A stretch of DNA of 42,410 nucleotides from Smittium mucronatum (lineage: Eukaryota > Kickxellomycota > Harpellomycetes > Harpellales > Legeriomycetaceae): contig LSSL01000441.1 of NCBI GenBank assembly GCA_001953115.1, positions 34,429 through 76,838 on the forward strand, given 5' to 3'. Shown piece after piece: positions 23,200-33,400 of the stretch. Position numbers and translations under genes: made by a program. The notes under the pieces are model-generated. The model was not told the origin of the DNA, searched no databases, and saw only the letters and a program-made list of their open reading frames with translations. How positions within the stretch are numbered: position 1 is the stretch's first letter; every line of letters starts with the position of its first letter.

Positions 23200-24367
23200 A
23201 TTAATTTAGGATTTCGAGTCTTTTAAAAGGGGATAGACGCATTATTATTTAATTTGTCTATATAGAACCTTCGGGCTCGTTTTATTGCGAAATATTTTGG
23301 GTGTTTATTTATGAAAGAATTTCACCAATGTAGAAATTTAGTCATTATACTTAAAATGTGTCAATAAGGCCAGATTTTTTACAAGTATAATTAATTTTTT
23401 TAATATAAAATTAACCAGATTTTATATAAATCATTTCAAAATTTTACGAATTTTTAGTTAAGTTCGATGAAAATCAGTCCATTATGAATGTATCAACTAC
23501 AAGGGCTATTCCGGAAGTTGTTAAAATATCTGAATAATTGCTTTCAGGAATTATCGCTAATAAAGCTGCTTATTGGTGGAAATAATATATTAAGAATTTT
23601 AAGACTCAGTAACAGGAAAATATCTCGATAGTTTTGATATACGCCTACAAAAAAGGATATTTTTTGTAGTGTTTAGTTAAAAATTCTAGGGTTGGATTAA
23701 TATTTAGAAATGATAATATTTTTATCTTTATAAGTTAAATTATTAATTAATTTACTGCTTTTATTTTTTAAAGTTGAGATTAAAGCTTTTAACGGCTTAA
23801 CATTTTATTTTTTTTGAATATTATAATTCAAAATTAAAATAAGTGAATGCATTGAATTATAAATTTAAAAATCTTGGGTACTAGGGGAAACCTCCACAAA
23901 TTGATAGTTATCTTTCACTTATTGTCTAATAATTAAAAATTTCCAAAAATTATAACTGGGTACTATATAAGAATAGTAGGCAAATTCTCATGTAGACAAG
24001 ATGATATTTTACCAAAAACCACAATAGTGATAATATTTTGTACAAAAATATAAAATACCATTATTAAACTTCTACTGTTTTTTTTGTTACAACTTATAAA
24101 TATAATTTCCCCAAAAACAAAATTTTGAAGTTTTTTATGTACTGAAGCATCGATTAAAAATATAGTAAATAAACAAAACAGAAGTATATAATTAATAAAA
24201 AATAATATTACAATGACTTTAAAAGGGTAGGGTTTAATAAAAGAAGTCAAAATAAACATATTTTAAAATTTGTAAATTAATTTAATAAAGAATATCTTAT
24301 ATAAAACATTCTTAAATATTGAGGTGTAATATAATATTTTTTCCCTTACAACTTTTAAATTTGTGTC

Positions 24368-24410
24368 AAAGATGCGGATATTAAAATTCGTATCCAACGC
24401 ATCTTTTTTT
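24368..24410 (+). repeat. Strong stem-loop followed by T7
   Basis: AAAGATGCG (24368-24376) pairs with CGCATCTTT (24398-24406). Inside, GATA (24377-24380) pairs with TATC (24391-24394), leaving a 3-nt bulge (CAA) and a 10-nt loop. A T7 run (24404-24410) follows at once on the plus strand. The shape is that of a small structured RNA ending in a Pol III-type T-run, or of a bacterial-type terminator. No upstream RNA gene was recognised. Confidence 0.6.
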
Positions 24411-24870
24411 ATTTTTTGTAAAGCGAACATTGTACATGTATTTCTTAAGTTTTCTATAGAATTTAGATGAAAATCAGATCCTTTTAGACTATGTATTTTT
24501 TCTAATTTGAATGGTATTTCTGAATTACAAAAAGCGATATCTGTTGATTTATTCAGTAAATAATAGATAGATATATATATATGGTTATTAATTAAGTTGG
24601 AATTTAACTTTGGATTTCGATAAGACTGCTAACTACTATTCAAAAAATGGCTTTTAAACATACGATTATTACTTTGTCAATTTTAGGCAATGTTATAAAT
24701 AATTCATAAAGAGATGTTTTATAGGCTTCGTTATTAAAGCTAAATCTACGTTTAACCCCTTTTTGGAGTGGAAACGAAACAATGGAAAACTTCTCGCCTA
24801 ATTAGACAAGATAACATACGAGAATTCCAAATTTAGCAACTCTAACAAATAGCCCAAGACTAATCAGGAG

Positions 24871-25047
24871 ATGTATTATCGCAAATTAATCAGGGGCGTG
24901 GATTTACATGGGAAATTATTGGCCAAAATATACGAGAGGATCAGAGATTTGCAGAATAAGTCGCAGCTAAATTTGGAAACCAGACGAGCAATAAAGCGAA
25001 AGCAATGTCGAAGAAAAGAATATTGGCGTAGCAAATATCTCAAATAA
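24871..25047 (+). CDS. Small basic protein, 58 residues, hypothetical
   Basis: An ATG frame of 58 codons begins MYYRKLIRGVDLHGKLLAK and ends REYW-like RRKEYWRSKYLK before TAA. It is rich in Arg and Lys (roughly a third of residues), predicted helical by eye, and has more varied codons than the surrounding AT-rich desert, which argues weakly for real coding. It sits 62 bp before the start of the 327-residue gene on the same strand, so it may be a separate small gene, an upstream ORF, or an exon. I do not recognise a family; a ribosomal or mitochondrial small basic protein is only a guess from composition. Confidence 0.4.
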   Translation: MYYRKLIRGVDLHGKLLAKIYERIRDLQNKSQLNLETRRAIKRKQCRRKEYWRSKYLK

Positions 25048-25071
25048 GCATTGACCAGTCTATAATAGAAA

Positions 25072-25172
25072 CATTTCGTACATGGAAATTTAATCGTCCA
25101 AATTATATATGTCCTCAGAAGCATTTCGTACATGTAAATTTAATTATCCAAAATTATATATGTCCTCAGAAA
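25072..25172 (+). repeat. Tandem duplication (50/51 bp) covering a start codon
   Basis: Unit 1 (25072-25121) and unit 2 (25122-25172) both begin CATTTCGTACATG and contain ATATATGTCCTCAGAA. They differ by about four substitutions and one inserted A. Each carries an ATG followed by TCCTCAGAA (25109 and 25160), 51 bp apart and in frame. Confidence 0.9.
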
Positions 25173-26092
25173 CTGTCAACACTCGCGAAGTATCCAGCAG
25201 GCTTTTTGATTCTTCGGTTGAAATGGTCCAGATCTTGGGCGTTCTGGAAGATCTTTTGCCTGAATCCAGCCGAGAATCAGTCAGATCGCTCAAGATCGAG
25301 GGTGAATCGATAATAGCCAATTGTAGGAAAATTCGTGTTCCTGGGGTTCAGAAACAAGAAAGTTCAGGCAAAGTTGCTAATCATTCTCGGGATTCAGAAG
25401 CACAGAATTTCCCCCCTGAATTTAACAAAATGGCCCTCGCTTGGTTCAGGAAAAGCATTCTCATTTCAGAAAAGTGTTTAGCAACAGCGTCAGCTGAATA
25501 TAATCCATCCAACCAAAAATTTCCCAATGAAGCCCAAATTTTTCAGGAATTGTTGCTTAAGCTGACTAAATCACTATTAATTTTGGAGAATAAAGAAATC
25601 AAAAATACCATGGCTAAGCAGGAAGATGATTACAGCAAAAAAAATCAAGGACAAAATAACTTAAACAAAATCCAACTTAAAGAACATATATCTCAGCTGC
25701 TTTATGTATCCAACCAATTTTTAGATATGATTTCATCTGAACTCGGTATAATTTATCAGTCAGCTCAGGTAGCTGTTCCTGAGGATACGTCTGAAAACCC
25801 ACACCTTTCTAAAGAGATGCAATTTTCTATTAATAACTTTAGGACCTCTATCTTAGAGTTATCTAATGACTTCAAACTAAGATTCCATGATAACATTTCC
25901 CCCGAGTTAAACTCTGAGAAACTGATAGATTACGATCTCAAAAAGCAATTAGAAAATACAATAGAATCTTTTGTTGGTGTTTCAAAAGCGCTAATGGCAA
26001 AAGGCATTATTCGCAAACTTTCAAAGGAAGCACTAACCATATACTCCAAGCTAGTGGGTATAACCAAGAATATAGCCACCATAATATCATAA
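25109..26092 (+). CDS. Conserved-looking helical protein of unknown family, 310-327 residues
   Basis: A single open frame with mixed codon use, clearly unlike the flanking desert. It has no signal peptide, no membrane segment and no cysteine-rich motif. The protein is rich in Ser, Leu, Glu, Lys and Asn, and by eye is mostly amphipathic helices with a Lys/Gln/Asn-rich linker around residues 165-185. Two ATGs are possible: 25109 (327 residues) and 25160 (310 residues). The second starts MSSETVNTREVSS and is likely the original start, because the first 17 residues of the long form are a translated copy of the 5' leader made by the tandem duplication. The gene ends 230 bp from the end of the convergent PSMA1 gene. 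I could not assign a function; a helical-bundle adaptor or scaffold is possible but unproven. Confidence 0.75.
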   Translation: MSSEAFRTCKFNYPKLYMSSETVNTREVSSRLFDSSVEMVQILGVLEDLLPESSRESVRSLKIEGESIIANCRKIRVPGVQKQESSGKVANHSRDSEAQNFPPEFNKMALAWFRKSILISEKCLATASAEYNPSNQKFPNEAQIFQELLLKLTKSLLILENKEIKNTMAKQEDDYSKKNQGQNNLNKIQLKEHISQLLYVSNQFLDMISSELGIIYQSAQVAVPEDTSENPHLSKEMQFSINNFRTSILELSNDFKLRFHDNISPELNSEKLIDYDLKKQLENTIESFVGVSKALMAKGIIRKLSKEALTIYSKLVGITKNIATIIS

Positions 26093-26322
26093 CAGCTTAG
26101 GTTACCAGATGTAGACGTTTTCAAAAGGAATTCTTCGCCATTGAGACTTTTAATGCTTTAGTGTAATGAGGTGCTGCTCTTAATAATGGAATAGAGGAGG
26201 ATGTGGGATAAGACGAGATAGTTTAGTAGCATATTATAAGTATAATAGATTTTCAGTGCTTTGAAATACAAAATTAAAGCTAAATAGCTGTAAATTTAGA
26301 AGAATTATGAAAAAAGAATATT

Positions 26323-27447
26323 TTATTCAAGTTCCATTTCGGTAGAGTCAATGGTTTCTAGGTAGGCTGCAACTTCAGGACCATCAACGATTGTGAGATC
26401 CTGATCGACACCTACGAAGGCTATAGAGGTGTTCTCAGCATCCAATTGTTTATCCTGGGGCAAAGTATCTTTAAGAGCAGTGAGACCTTCCTTGATTAAG
26501 GTTTTTAAATCCATATTCTCAAATTGAGCGTAGTTTCTCTCGAGATAAGTTCTAGCTGTTTGAGATCGAGATCCAATCGAAAAAGCAAAATATTCAGAGG
26601 TCATTCCTGAAGGACTAAACTCGAACAGATGAGGGCCTTTACTCTATTTTGATATTAAATATCAACATATTAATAATAAAGAAAGGAAAACAAATAGATT
26701 ATCTTACGTCTTTTCCAATAACCAACAACCCGACACCATAAGGTCTACCACCATAAACTTGGGTATTAGTTTGGGCCTCTAATGCAGAAATAAAAAGTTT
26801 AAGTATAATGAGGTAAAAATGAAAAGTAATAAAATGTACTTGATCCAAGGGCCTCCATAGCTCTTCCAACAGGAATTTGAAGATCATAGACCATTCTAAA
26901 TCGCATAGCTTCGGAGCGCAAATAATTTCTAAAATAAATCAGTAATATTAGCAATAGTAAAAATATCAGTGATAATAAAATACCCCAGCACTCTGGCATC
27001 AGAAGTTAAACCAGCTATTGCAACACCCATATGTTTATCAATTTTAACTATTTTTTTTTGGTATGAAGCAAGTTCGTTTGGTGATCTCTAATAGATATAA
27101 AAAAATAACAGGAAACATTAGATTGTACAAACTAATGAAAGTTATATAGAGAAAGAAGAGTATACAAGAGAGTTAATAGTTAATACAAGTTGGAGATGAA
27201 CGTTGAGAAGTAATATTAGTGAAAATTCGATACCTTTACGGCCACTAAAACGGCATGGGTGTTTGACTTGAGACCTACTACGGCAGAACCCTGTTTTACA
27301 GCCTCGATGGCATATTCAATTTGGAAAATTCGGCCCTGGGGACTCCAAGTAGAAGCGTCATTATCGTATTGGTTTCTAAACTGTTCAATGCAGAAATATT
27401 TTAGAAGATACAAGGAAGAACATTTGATATTTCTTAAAAATTACCAT
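26323..27447 (-). CDS. PRE5: 20S proteasome subunit alpha-6 (PSMA1/Pre5), 6 exons
   Basis: A non-catalytic alpha-ring subunit of the 20S proteasome core. My exon model on the minus strand is 27447-27445, 27380-27234, 27087-26984, 26928-26840, 26778-26708 and 26643-26323, with GT..AG introns of 64, 146, 55, 61 and 64 bp. The sum is 735 nt, in frame, giving 244 residues (yeast Pre5 234, human PSMA1 263). Exon 1 codes only Met. The N-terminal alpha-subunit signature is [14 protein letters not shown], then [14 protein letters not shown]. Later blocks are [38 protein letters not shown] and [16 protein letters not shown]. The order and wording match PSMA1/Pre5 rather than other alpha subunits. The tail is acidic (TEMELE). 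The joins recreate expected residues at each boundary, for example GSK-AQTNTQ. It converges on the 327-residue gene. No regulatory site was identified. Confidence 0.95.
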
Positions 27448-27511
27448 GCTAGATAATACTATTTATGAATGCACGAAATGGGTTCAAAGAGTAGTGGATT
27501 GCAGATCGGAC

Positions 27512-27950
27512 TTAAAGTTCGAGATAGCTACAAAATCTTAGAGTATAGAGTTCTGGGGATGGCTTAAACAACAAATGCACGCTAAAAATATACAATTCCA
27601 ACCCATGCCTACTAGCTGAGCCAATTGCTGGCTTTGGTTTTTGAGTAGAAACATTCGTCATCTTATACGAATGGGTATATTGGCTGAGTTCCCTGATTGC
27701 TTGATCAGATTTTGTAAGGGCCAATGGCTTTCTATTAAACGATTTGATCGATTCTATTGACTGAGTTATAGCACGTAGTTGATTCAGCCACTAGAAAGCA
27801 AGATTCCCGGAATGAGGCAATTTTCCCAGGTGTAATAATGGTGCTCAGTTAATTGCTAAGAAAAGGAATAATCGCTGGTATGCCATCAGGATGAGAGTGC
27901 AAATAAGGGAGCTCAGTCGATCCCTAAGATTAAGTGTTTTATACTGCCAT
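27512..27950 (-). CDS. Candidate small two-exon gene, about 94 residues, hypothetical
   Basis: A minus-strand frame ends at 27512 and opens after a good acceptor (TTTCTAG at 27797-27791). Joined to ATGGCA with donor GTATAA at 27950-27943 it gives exon 1 at 27950-27945, a 154-bp intron, and exon 2 at 27790-27512, in phase 0. The product would begin MAWLNQLRAITQSIESIKSF and look helical for its first 50 residues. The C-terminal third is hydrophobic and may be untranslated or spliced differently (a possible donor GTAGGC lies at about 27612). The stop lies 65 bp before the PSMA1 ATG on the same strand, so that gap would have to hold the PSMA1 promoter. No family is recognised; this is a weak call. 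Confidence 0.3.
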
Positions 27951-28401
27951 ATTTATTGTATTAAAGGCCATAACACCCATGCGTATACCCCAAAATATAG
28001 CAAAGTTAGAACTAACTGTTGATTTATCCTAATTTAAAAAATATTGTCTTCACAACACACGTAGAAGACTGTAATTTTAAACCAACTCATATTCAAGTAT
28101 AGTGACTATTAATAATCTCTTTAAACCTAGATAGTATGTTCATTCATACCATTAAAGGGTATCTAGTGTACCTTTTTAAGTAAAATGAAACATATTTCCG
28201 AGCAATAGTCTAAAATACATTACGAAAACCAATCATTTGGCTTTTAAATAGTAAGAAATAACTTTAATGAAAATATTTATTAAAGAAATAAGACTAAAAC
28301 AACTGGAATCTTTCAGAGGCAAAAAAAGATTTAAATATTCGGGGGTAATTATATATATAAATACCTAGGTGAAAAGCTAATTTTATAAACCAATTCTCAT
28401 C
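27951..28401. other. Intergenic region after the PUF gene, no gene recognised
   Basis: Contains the 3' flank of the PUF gene (minus strand). No open frame of note and no clear Pumilio-type UGUANAUA site in the 3' flank. Confidence 0.55.
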
Positions 28402-30474
28402 TTAGACGCATAGTTTAAAATGTGGTTGTTTGGCAATTATTTGTTCTACTTTTACCGAAAGTTTTTTTGAATACACACTATTTTTTAGAGTTTTTAAATG
28501 TGGGTATATACTGGCCAACAACATATCCTTGAGCTCCCCTTGCGAAGTATTTATAAGCTTCTGGACTACATAGTTTCCAAACTGGTTTTTGATCAAATCT
28601 ACAATAGCTGGTAATCCAGAGCTTTCCATCCTGATCAAGAGATCTAAAACCGACCTAATTTCATGACTTGAAAGATATACTATACTTTTCTCGACAACGT
28701 TGCTTGCGTATTTATGCTTGCTAAAGCTTACAAAATTCTTTTTGATACAGTTTATAACCGCTTGTTTATGCTTTCTGTTTCCGAATTTCAATATGTGTTG
28801 TATAACGTAATTTCCATGTTGGTTTTTGGTAAGTTCTGGAATTTGGTCCTTGAGTTGTTCCAGGAACGAATCCATGAAGCTGTGATTATACAATCTTTCA
28901 ATCAGTCTTTGCAAAACATGGCACCCAAATGGGTGAACGGATAAACTGAGAGCTTTCCCCTCGATCACTCTGGTTATGAATAGCAAGTCTGATATCTCTA
29001 CGCATTCAACTGCTTTTTGAACTACGTGATTTCCATTAACATCATGAATACAGTCCATAATTACTGGCTTCAGCTCACCCATAACCCTCCTTTGGATCTC
29101 TATTCCAGAGCTGGAAATGATCCTTTGGACTACTCTACATCCGTACACATGCATGCTGAGAGTTGGGACACTTCCCAATAGTGCTTTGCTTAATTTTTCT
29201 CTGATATTTGTACTTCCAAACTCTAAAAACTTTTGAACGACGTAGTTACCAAACATGTCTGTAACCAAAATTTCAATATTTGGGCTTATTTCCTTAAACA
29301 TTTCTGATATTTCTCTTTCATCAGAAACTTCTAAACATTCTTGGATGGTTCGAGATCCCGATTGCTCAGTAGATAGAGAGAATACTTTTCCTCGGATGTA
29401 ACTGTACCCCTTAGCAGATTTATTCTCCCTTTTCCGGTCAAATCCAGGTGCAGCAGTTTTGGGATTTCCAATTCTTAGACTTTTGAGATCAAAAAGCTTG
29501 CCTCCAACTAATTCCTTTATTTCCTTTTTTTTGGTAAGGGTTCCTGCTCTTTGTCTGTTCTCAGAATCACTGGAGAATTCGGTGCTGTTTGATGAAAGGG
29601 AGCTGTTCATGCTAGGCAGAGATTCAAGACCTCGATATGAGCCAAAGTTCCCCTGGTATAAATCAGAAATGGTTGGCAGTTTGGGTTTCCTCATAGTATT
29701 TAATCCATTTTTGTTGAAAATAAGAGGTTCATTATTATTTAGAAGATATTGAGATTGAGAGTTCTGATGAGAGATAGATTGAATTCGGGAGTCAGGTGAT
29801 TTTATGCCGAATGTGGTATCTGAAGCTTGTGAAATTGGACTGTTGTTTTCGAAGGAGTCTATTCTGAACGAAAAGTCGTGTTTTATGTTTTTATATTCAG
29901 ATCCCAGTTTATTATAAATATCGACGTTTTTATCAAGGCTAGGACCAGTTTCAATACGATTTACAGTGCTGTAAAACAGATCCGAAGTGAATTGATTCTG
30001 GTTTGGGAAAGCTGATTCACTAAAAGGTGTATTGAACTCACTAGGAATGTTTTCTGGATTGTTTCCGTAGTTTGTCAGTTTTTCGTCATTGCACTTTTGA
30101 CGAATATCACCAGAATCAAACTGAGATTTGTTTAATAGTCTCCCCAAAAATAGCTGAATATCGGCCTCCTGATCGGCTTTAAACTCAAAGCAGCTTTTAT
30201 TGCGCCCAAAATCTTGGGCACTGTAAATACGAGAATCTGATAAGTGGCTACCTATGAAAGAGTTTTGGCTTTCTCTAGGTTGTTGAGTTATGGAAGGGAT
30301 ATAAGGAAAACTGTAGCTCTTTGTGTTTACAGAGTTTTTTTGGGATTCAAGAACTAAACAAGAGCTTAATGTAAGAGAATCCAAACCCCTACTTTCGATA
30401 TCTCGATTGGTAGAATACTTGGAAGATACCTCATTCTCCAAGCACTGTTTGACATTATTTGAATTATCACACAT
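28402..30474 (-). CDS. PUF (Pumilio) family RNA-binding protein, 690 residues
   Basis: A cytoplasmic mRNA regulator that binds UGUA-containing 3' UTR sites and usually lowers translation or stability. The gene is a single uninterrupted frame. Residues 1-350 are low-complexity (Ser, Asn, Gln rich) and likely disordered. The Pumilio homology domain spans about 358-678 with eight repeats. RNA-contact triads read by eye are R1 S374-R375-Q378, R2 N410-Y411-Q414, R3 C446-R447-Q450, R4 N482-H483-Q486, R5 C518-H519-Q522, R6 N555-Y556-Q559, R7 S591-N592-E595 and R8 N634-Y635-Q638. All match the human PUM1/yeast Puf3 type except R5, where the stacking Arg is His. The expected target is therefore close to UGUANAUA. 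A basic KRE/KSAKG stretch precedes the domain. The start ATG at 30474 is the first in the frame. I give no symbol because fungal PUFs have several paralogues. Confidence 0.95.
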   Translation of the reverse strand: MCDNSNNVKQCLENEVSSKYSTNRDIESRGLDSLTLSSCLVLESQKNSVNTKSYSFPYIPSITQQPRESQNSFIGSHLSDSRIYSAQDFGRNKSCFEFKADQEADIQLFLGRLLNKSQFDSGDIRQKCNDEKLTNYGNNPENIPSEFNTPFSESAFPNQNQFTSDLFYSTVNRIETGPSLDKNVDIYNKLGSEYKNIKHDFSFRIDSFENNSPISQASDTTFGIKSPDSRIQSISHQNSQSQYLLNNNEPLIFNKNGLNTMRKPKLPTISDLYQGNFGSYRGLESLPSMNSSLSSNSTEFSSDSENRQRAGTLTKKKEIKELVGGKLFDLKSLRIGNPKTAAPGFDRKRENKSAKGYSYIRGKVFSLSTEQSGSRTIQECLEVSDEREISEMFKEISPNIEILVTDMFGNYVVQKFLEFGSTNIREKLSKALLGSVPTLSMHVYGCRVVQRIISSSGIEIQRRVMGELKPVIMDCIHDVNGNHVVQKAVECVEISDLLFITRVIEGKALSLSVHPFGCHVLQRLIERLYNHSFMDSFLEQLKDQIPELTKNQHGNYVIQHILKFGNRKHKQAVINCIKKNFVSFSKHKYASNVVEKSIVYLSSHEIRSVLDLLIRMESSGLPAIVDLIKNQFGNYVVQKLINTSQGELKDMLLASIYPHLKTLKNSVYSKKLSVKVEQIIAKQPHFKLCV

Positions 30475-33400
30475 AACAAATTATTTGTATAGAAAAAAAA
30501 AATTCGGCCAGTACTATATTTAAAAATTAAAATCTGAAAAAAATATTTTCAGGGTATATATTATATTATATTTTGTTTTTATGTTGATTAGTTAACAGTT
30601 GAGAGTATTAGATATTATATTAAGGTATTAACAACTAAGATAGTATTATAAAAGAATATATAAACAGGGAAGCCCGATGCGTTTTTATATTGATATTTTG
30701 TATGCTATTTCATCATTTTTGAATTGAAAGAGTTATAGATAAGTTTTTAAATTAAGATTTATATTTAATTAGATATAATTCTAGAATTCATCAAAGCAAA
30801 ATTATTCCAGATCTATGGTATTTAGTTAAAGTTTTACGAAAAGCATTTTCGTACCCAAAGGCTATCCAATATAAGAGATAAATATCGAATTAATAATTCT
30901 AGATCAACGTTTTAAAACTGTATTTAATATGGTATAGAAAGGTATATGTATTTTCTATTTTATAGAGAAAAATACTATGTTTGCGGACATTTTTGGCCAA
31001 AGGCGTTTAGTTTCAAATCAAAGTTGTTTTTTTAAGACTTTATAGATGATTAGATAGGATAAATAAATAGGATCCCTCCACATGAAAAACGCCCAAAATC
31101 AGTTCTGGGTATGCAATTCCAGATTATCGTAACATGAGATAATCTAAAATGTCTATAATGAATACTATTGCCCACAATTGATTTTACAAGTAAAGGCTGA
31201 CCATTCCATAAAAATTGTTTGGTCTAGAAATCATCGGGTTAATAAATAACCTCTTATTATAATCTAATGTGAGTTTGCTGAGTTTAAGGGACTTAGAAAC
31301 TATTACAGATTATACCACACCTTTGCCGATCTTAGCCAGCTGAGTTTGGGTAGAGGAGTGAAAGCAAAAAAAAATATATATAGAACTAGTTCACTGAAAG
31401 TATGATGGGGAGTAGAAATGGGTAAAATCAAACACATATGGCTTTACAATAGAGACCCAAATTCAATTCGATGAATATGCCTTCTTGAAATTGCAAATAG
31501 CGAACATAAGGCTCTAGAATTGATAAAAACTAACCATTTTAACGGGGAGAAGTTGATGTGTGCCGATAGGGTGTAAAATGAAGCTTCCCCATACATAAAT
31601 TTTGAAACTAATAAAAATAATAAAGCTTCCACAAATTCTGACCATGAGATAAAGGTTATTTTAAATTATAAAATGGACACTTCCATATTCACCCTAGCCA
31701 ACTCTTGCTTCCCCGCAGCTCAGCATTGTTATATTCCAGGCTTTATTTTTTTCATTTTTATATCAACTATTGTCTCTTAGATATATCCCTTACAAAGAAT
31801 TTTCACCTATCACAATTCTTGATGCTTTAATATTCCGTCTAAGGGATAGATGTACACCCATTTGTTGGCAAAAATCCGCATGGCGGATATGGATTTTTGC
31901 AATAGTTAATTAGAATTATTTTCTTAATAGATATCATTGGTTTATTATATAATATCTAGACAAAACTGTACCTTTTATAGTTTATTTCGTTTTATTGGCC
32001 GAAGGATAGTAAAGCTGCGCTAATCAAGATGACCATTTAAAACCAATATTGGTACTTCAAGGAAAACAAGGTGTTATTATAAGAGGTTATAGTTGTAGAA
32101 AATCATAGAATCCCAAGACAAAAAAATCCAACTGTAGCTTTCCATGACCTTTCCAGGCTCTAAATTCAACAAATCTAAGTTATAAACGTTTCCAGTTCTA
32201 CATTGGTAGAACATGATAGAAAGCTAATGAAAATGTCACAATGGATATTCGACATCGAGATATGATTTCGTCTTAGTACAAATATTTGACTATCATGAAT
32301 TTATTAGCCCTGAAAAGATCTTGCTCAGTTAGAAACTATAAATGAATAGGATTTCTTGACTGATAATCCTTCATCTGCAATAAGATCTATATGAGATTCT
32401 TTTTATCCTATTTGGGTCTATTTTACAAAAATGGCTATAGCTTTTCACTCAATATTACCATTAGATCGATAATTATTACATATTTTTGGATAAATAAAAA
32501 TATGACCAATTGTAATTGTCGAAGTATATAATTAGGAGTGAGGCACAAATTTGGACTCGGAAAAGGTTAAAAGTAGACATCTCCCTATCAAACTTTTAAG
32601 TGTTTCCTAATTTGGGAATTTACCACTAAAATGAAATTAATAACTATTATGATTCAAAGATCGAATTAAAAAAGGAGCTTTTTTATTGGCAAATAAGGTG
32701 ATTTTATTAGAGCCAATATTTTTTGCATTTTTATTGGGTTAGATATTTTTACACGAACTATTGAATTATCTACGATTAAATTTTATTTTAGCCAATGGTT
32801 TGCATAATTAAAAAAGATGGTCTTGAAAAAAGCCTCCCATGTACTGCATATGATTAACTGCAAATAGGCGAATAGTTTCAGTGTAAGTATTATTGGATGG
32901 ATTATTTATTTTAAATATTGAATATCAATATTTGTTTAAGGTAAAACGAATAAAACTGCACGAATATCCTATTGTTTATTAATACACAAATCATAGCAAC
33001 AAATGAAATTACACCTGAAACACCCTCGTATCTAGTAAAGAAAAATACAAAATTTAGAAATTGATTCAGGTGTTTGAGGTTTTCGTAAGTCGCCATTTTT
33101 GTACTGAAGATCTAGAATAGGCTTAAAACATAATTAAATAGATTTTAGAGGTTTTCGCTCTAAAAGCTGCAGATGTTGTATCACAGAATTTTATTGTCTG
33201 ATAAAGTCATTGATAACTATTCTAAAAAAACATGAAAAAAGAAAATGGCGTATAGAAAAGACTATTTTCCCAACTACAATAACTAAAAGCTGCAGATAAA
33301 TTACCCTAACTTTTTGTTGATTCAATTGGCAATGAGTGGAGTTACGATATCCGTAATAATTATCTTCCCTATTAACCAATTAGTGGTTATATCGGCATTT

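Larger units (their letters stand above)
14161..24870. other. AT-rich gene desert of about 10.7 kb
   Basis: I find no conserved protein, tRNA or rRNA here. The longest ATG frames (for example 17748-17957, 70 codons; 19161-19421, 86 codons) are AT-driven in composition and carry no motif. Long poly-G or poly-C runs, a TA microsatellite at about 14244-14260, and three GC-rich stem-loops stand out against the background and are listed separately. It may hold relics too decayed to read, or noncoding transcripts. Confidence 0.6.

Noticed and set aside
28714..28944. Plus-strand frame inside the PUF gene.
   Set aside because: Shadow of the PUF repeats on the other strand.
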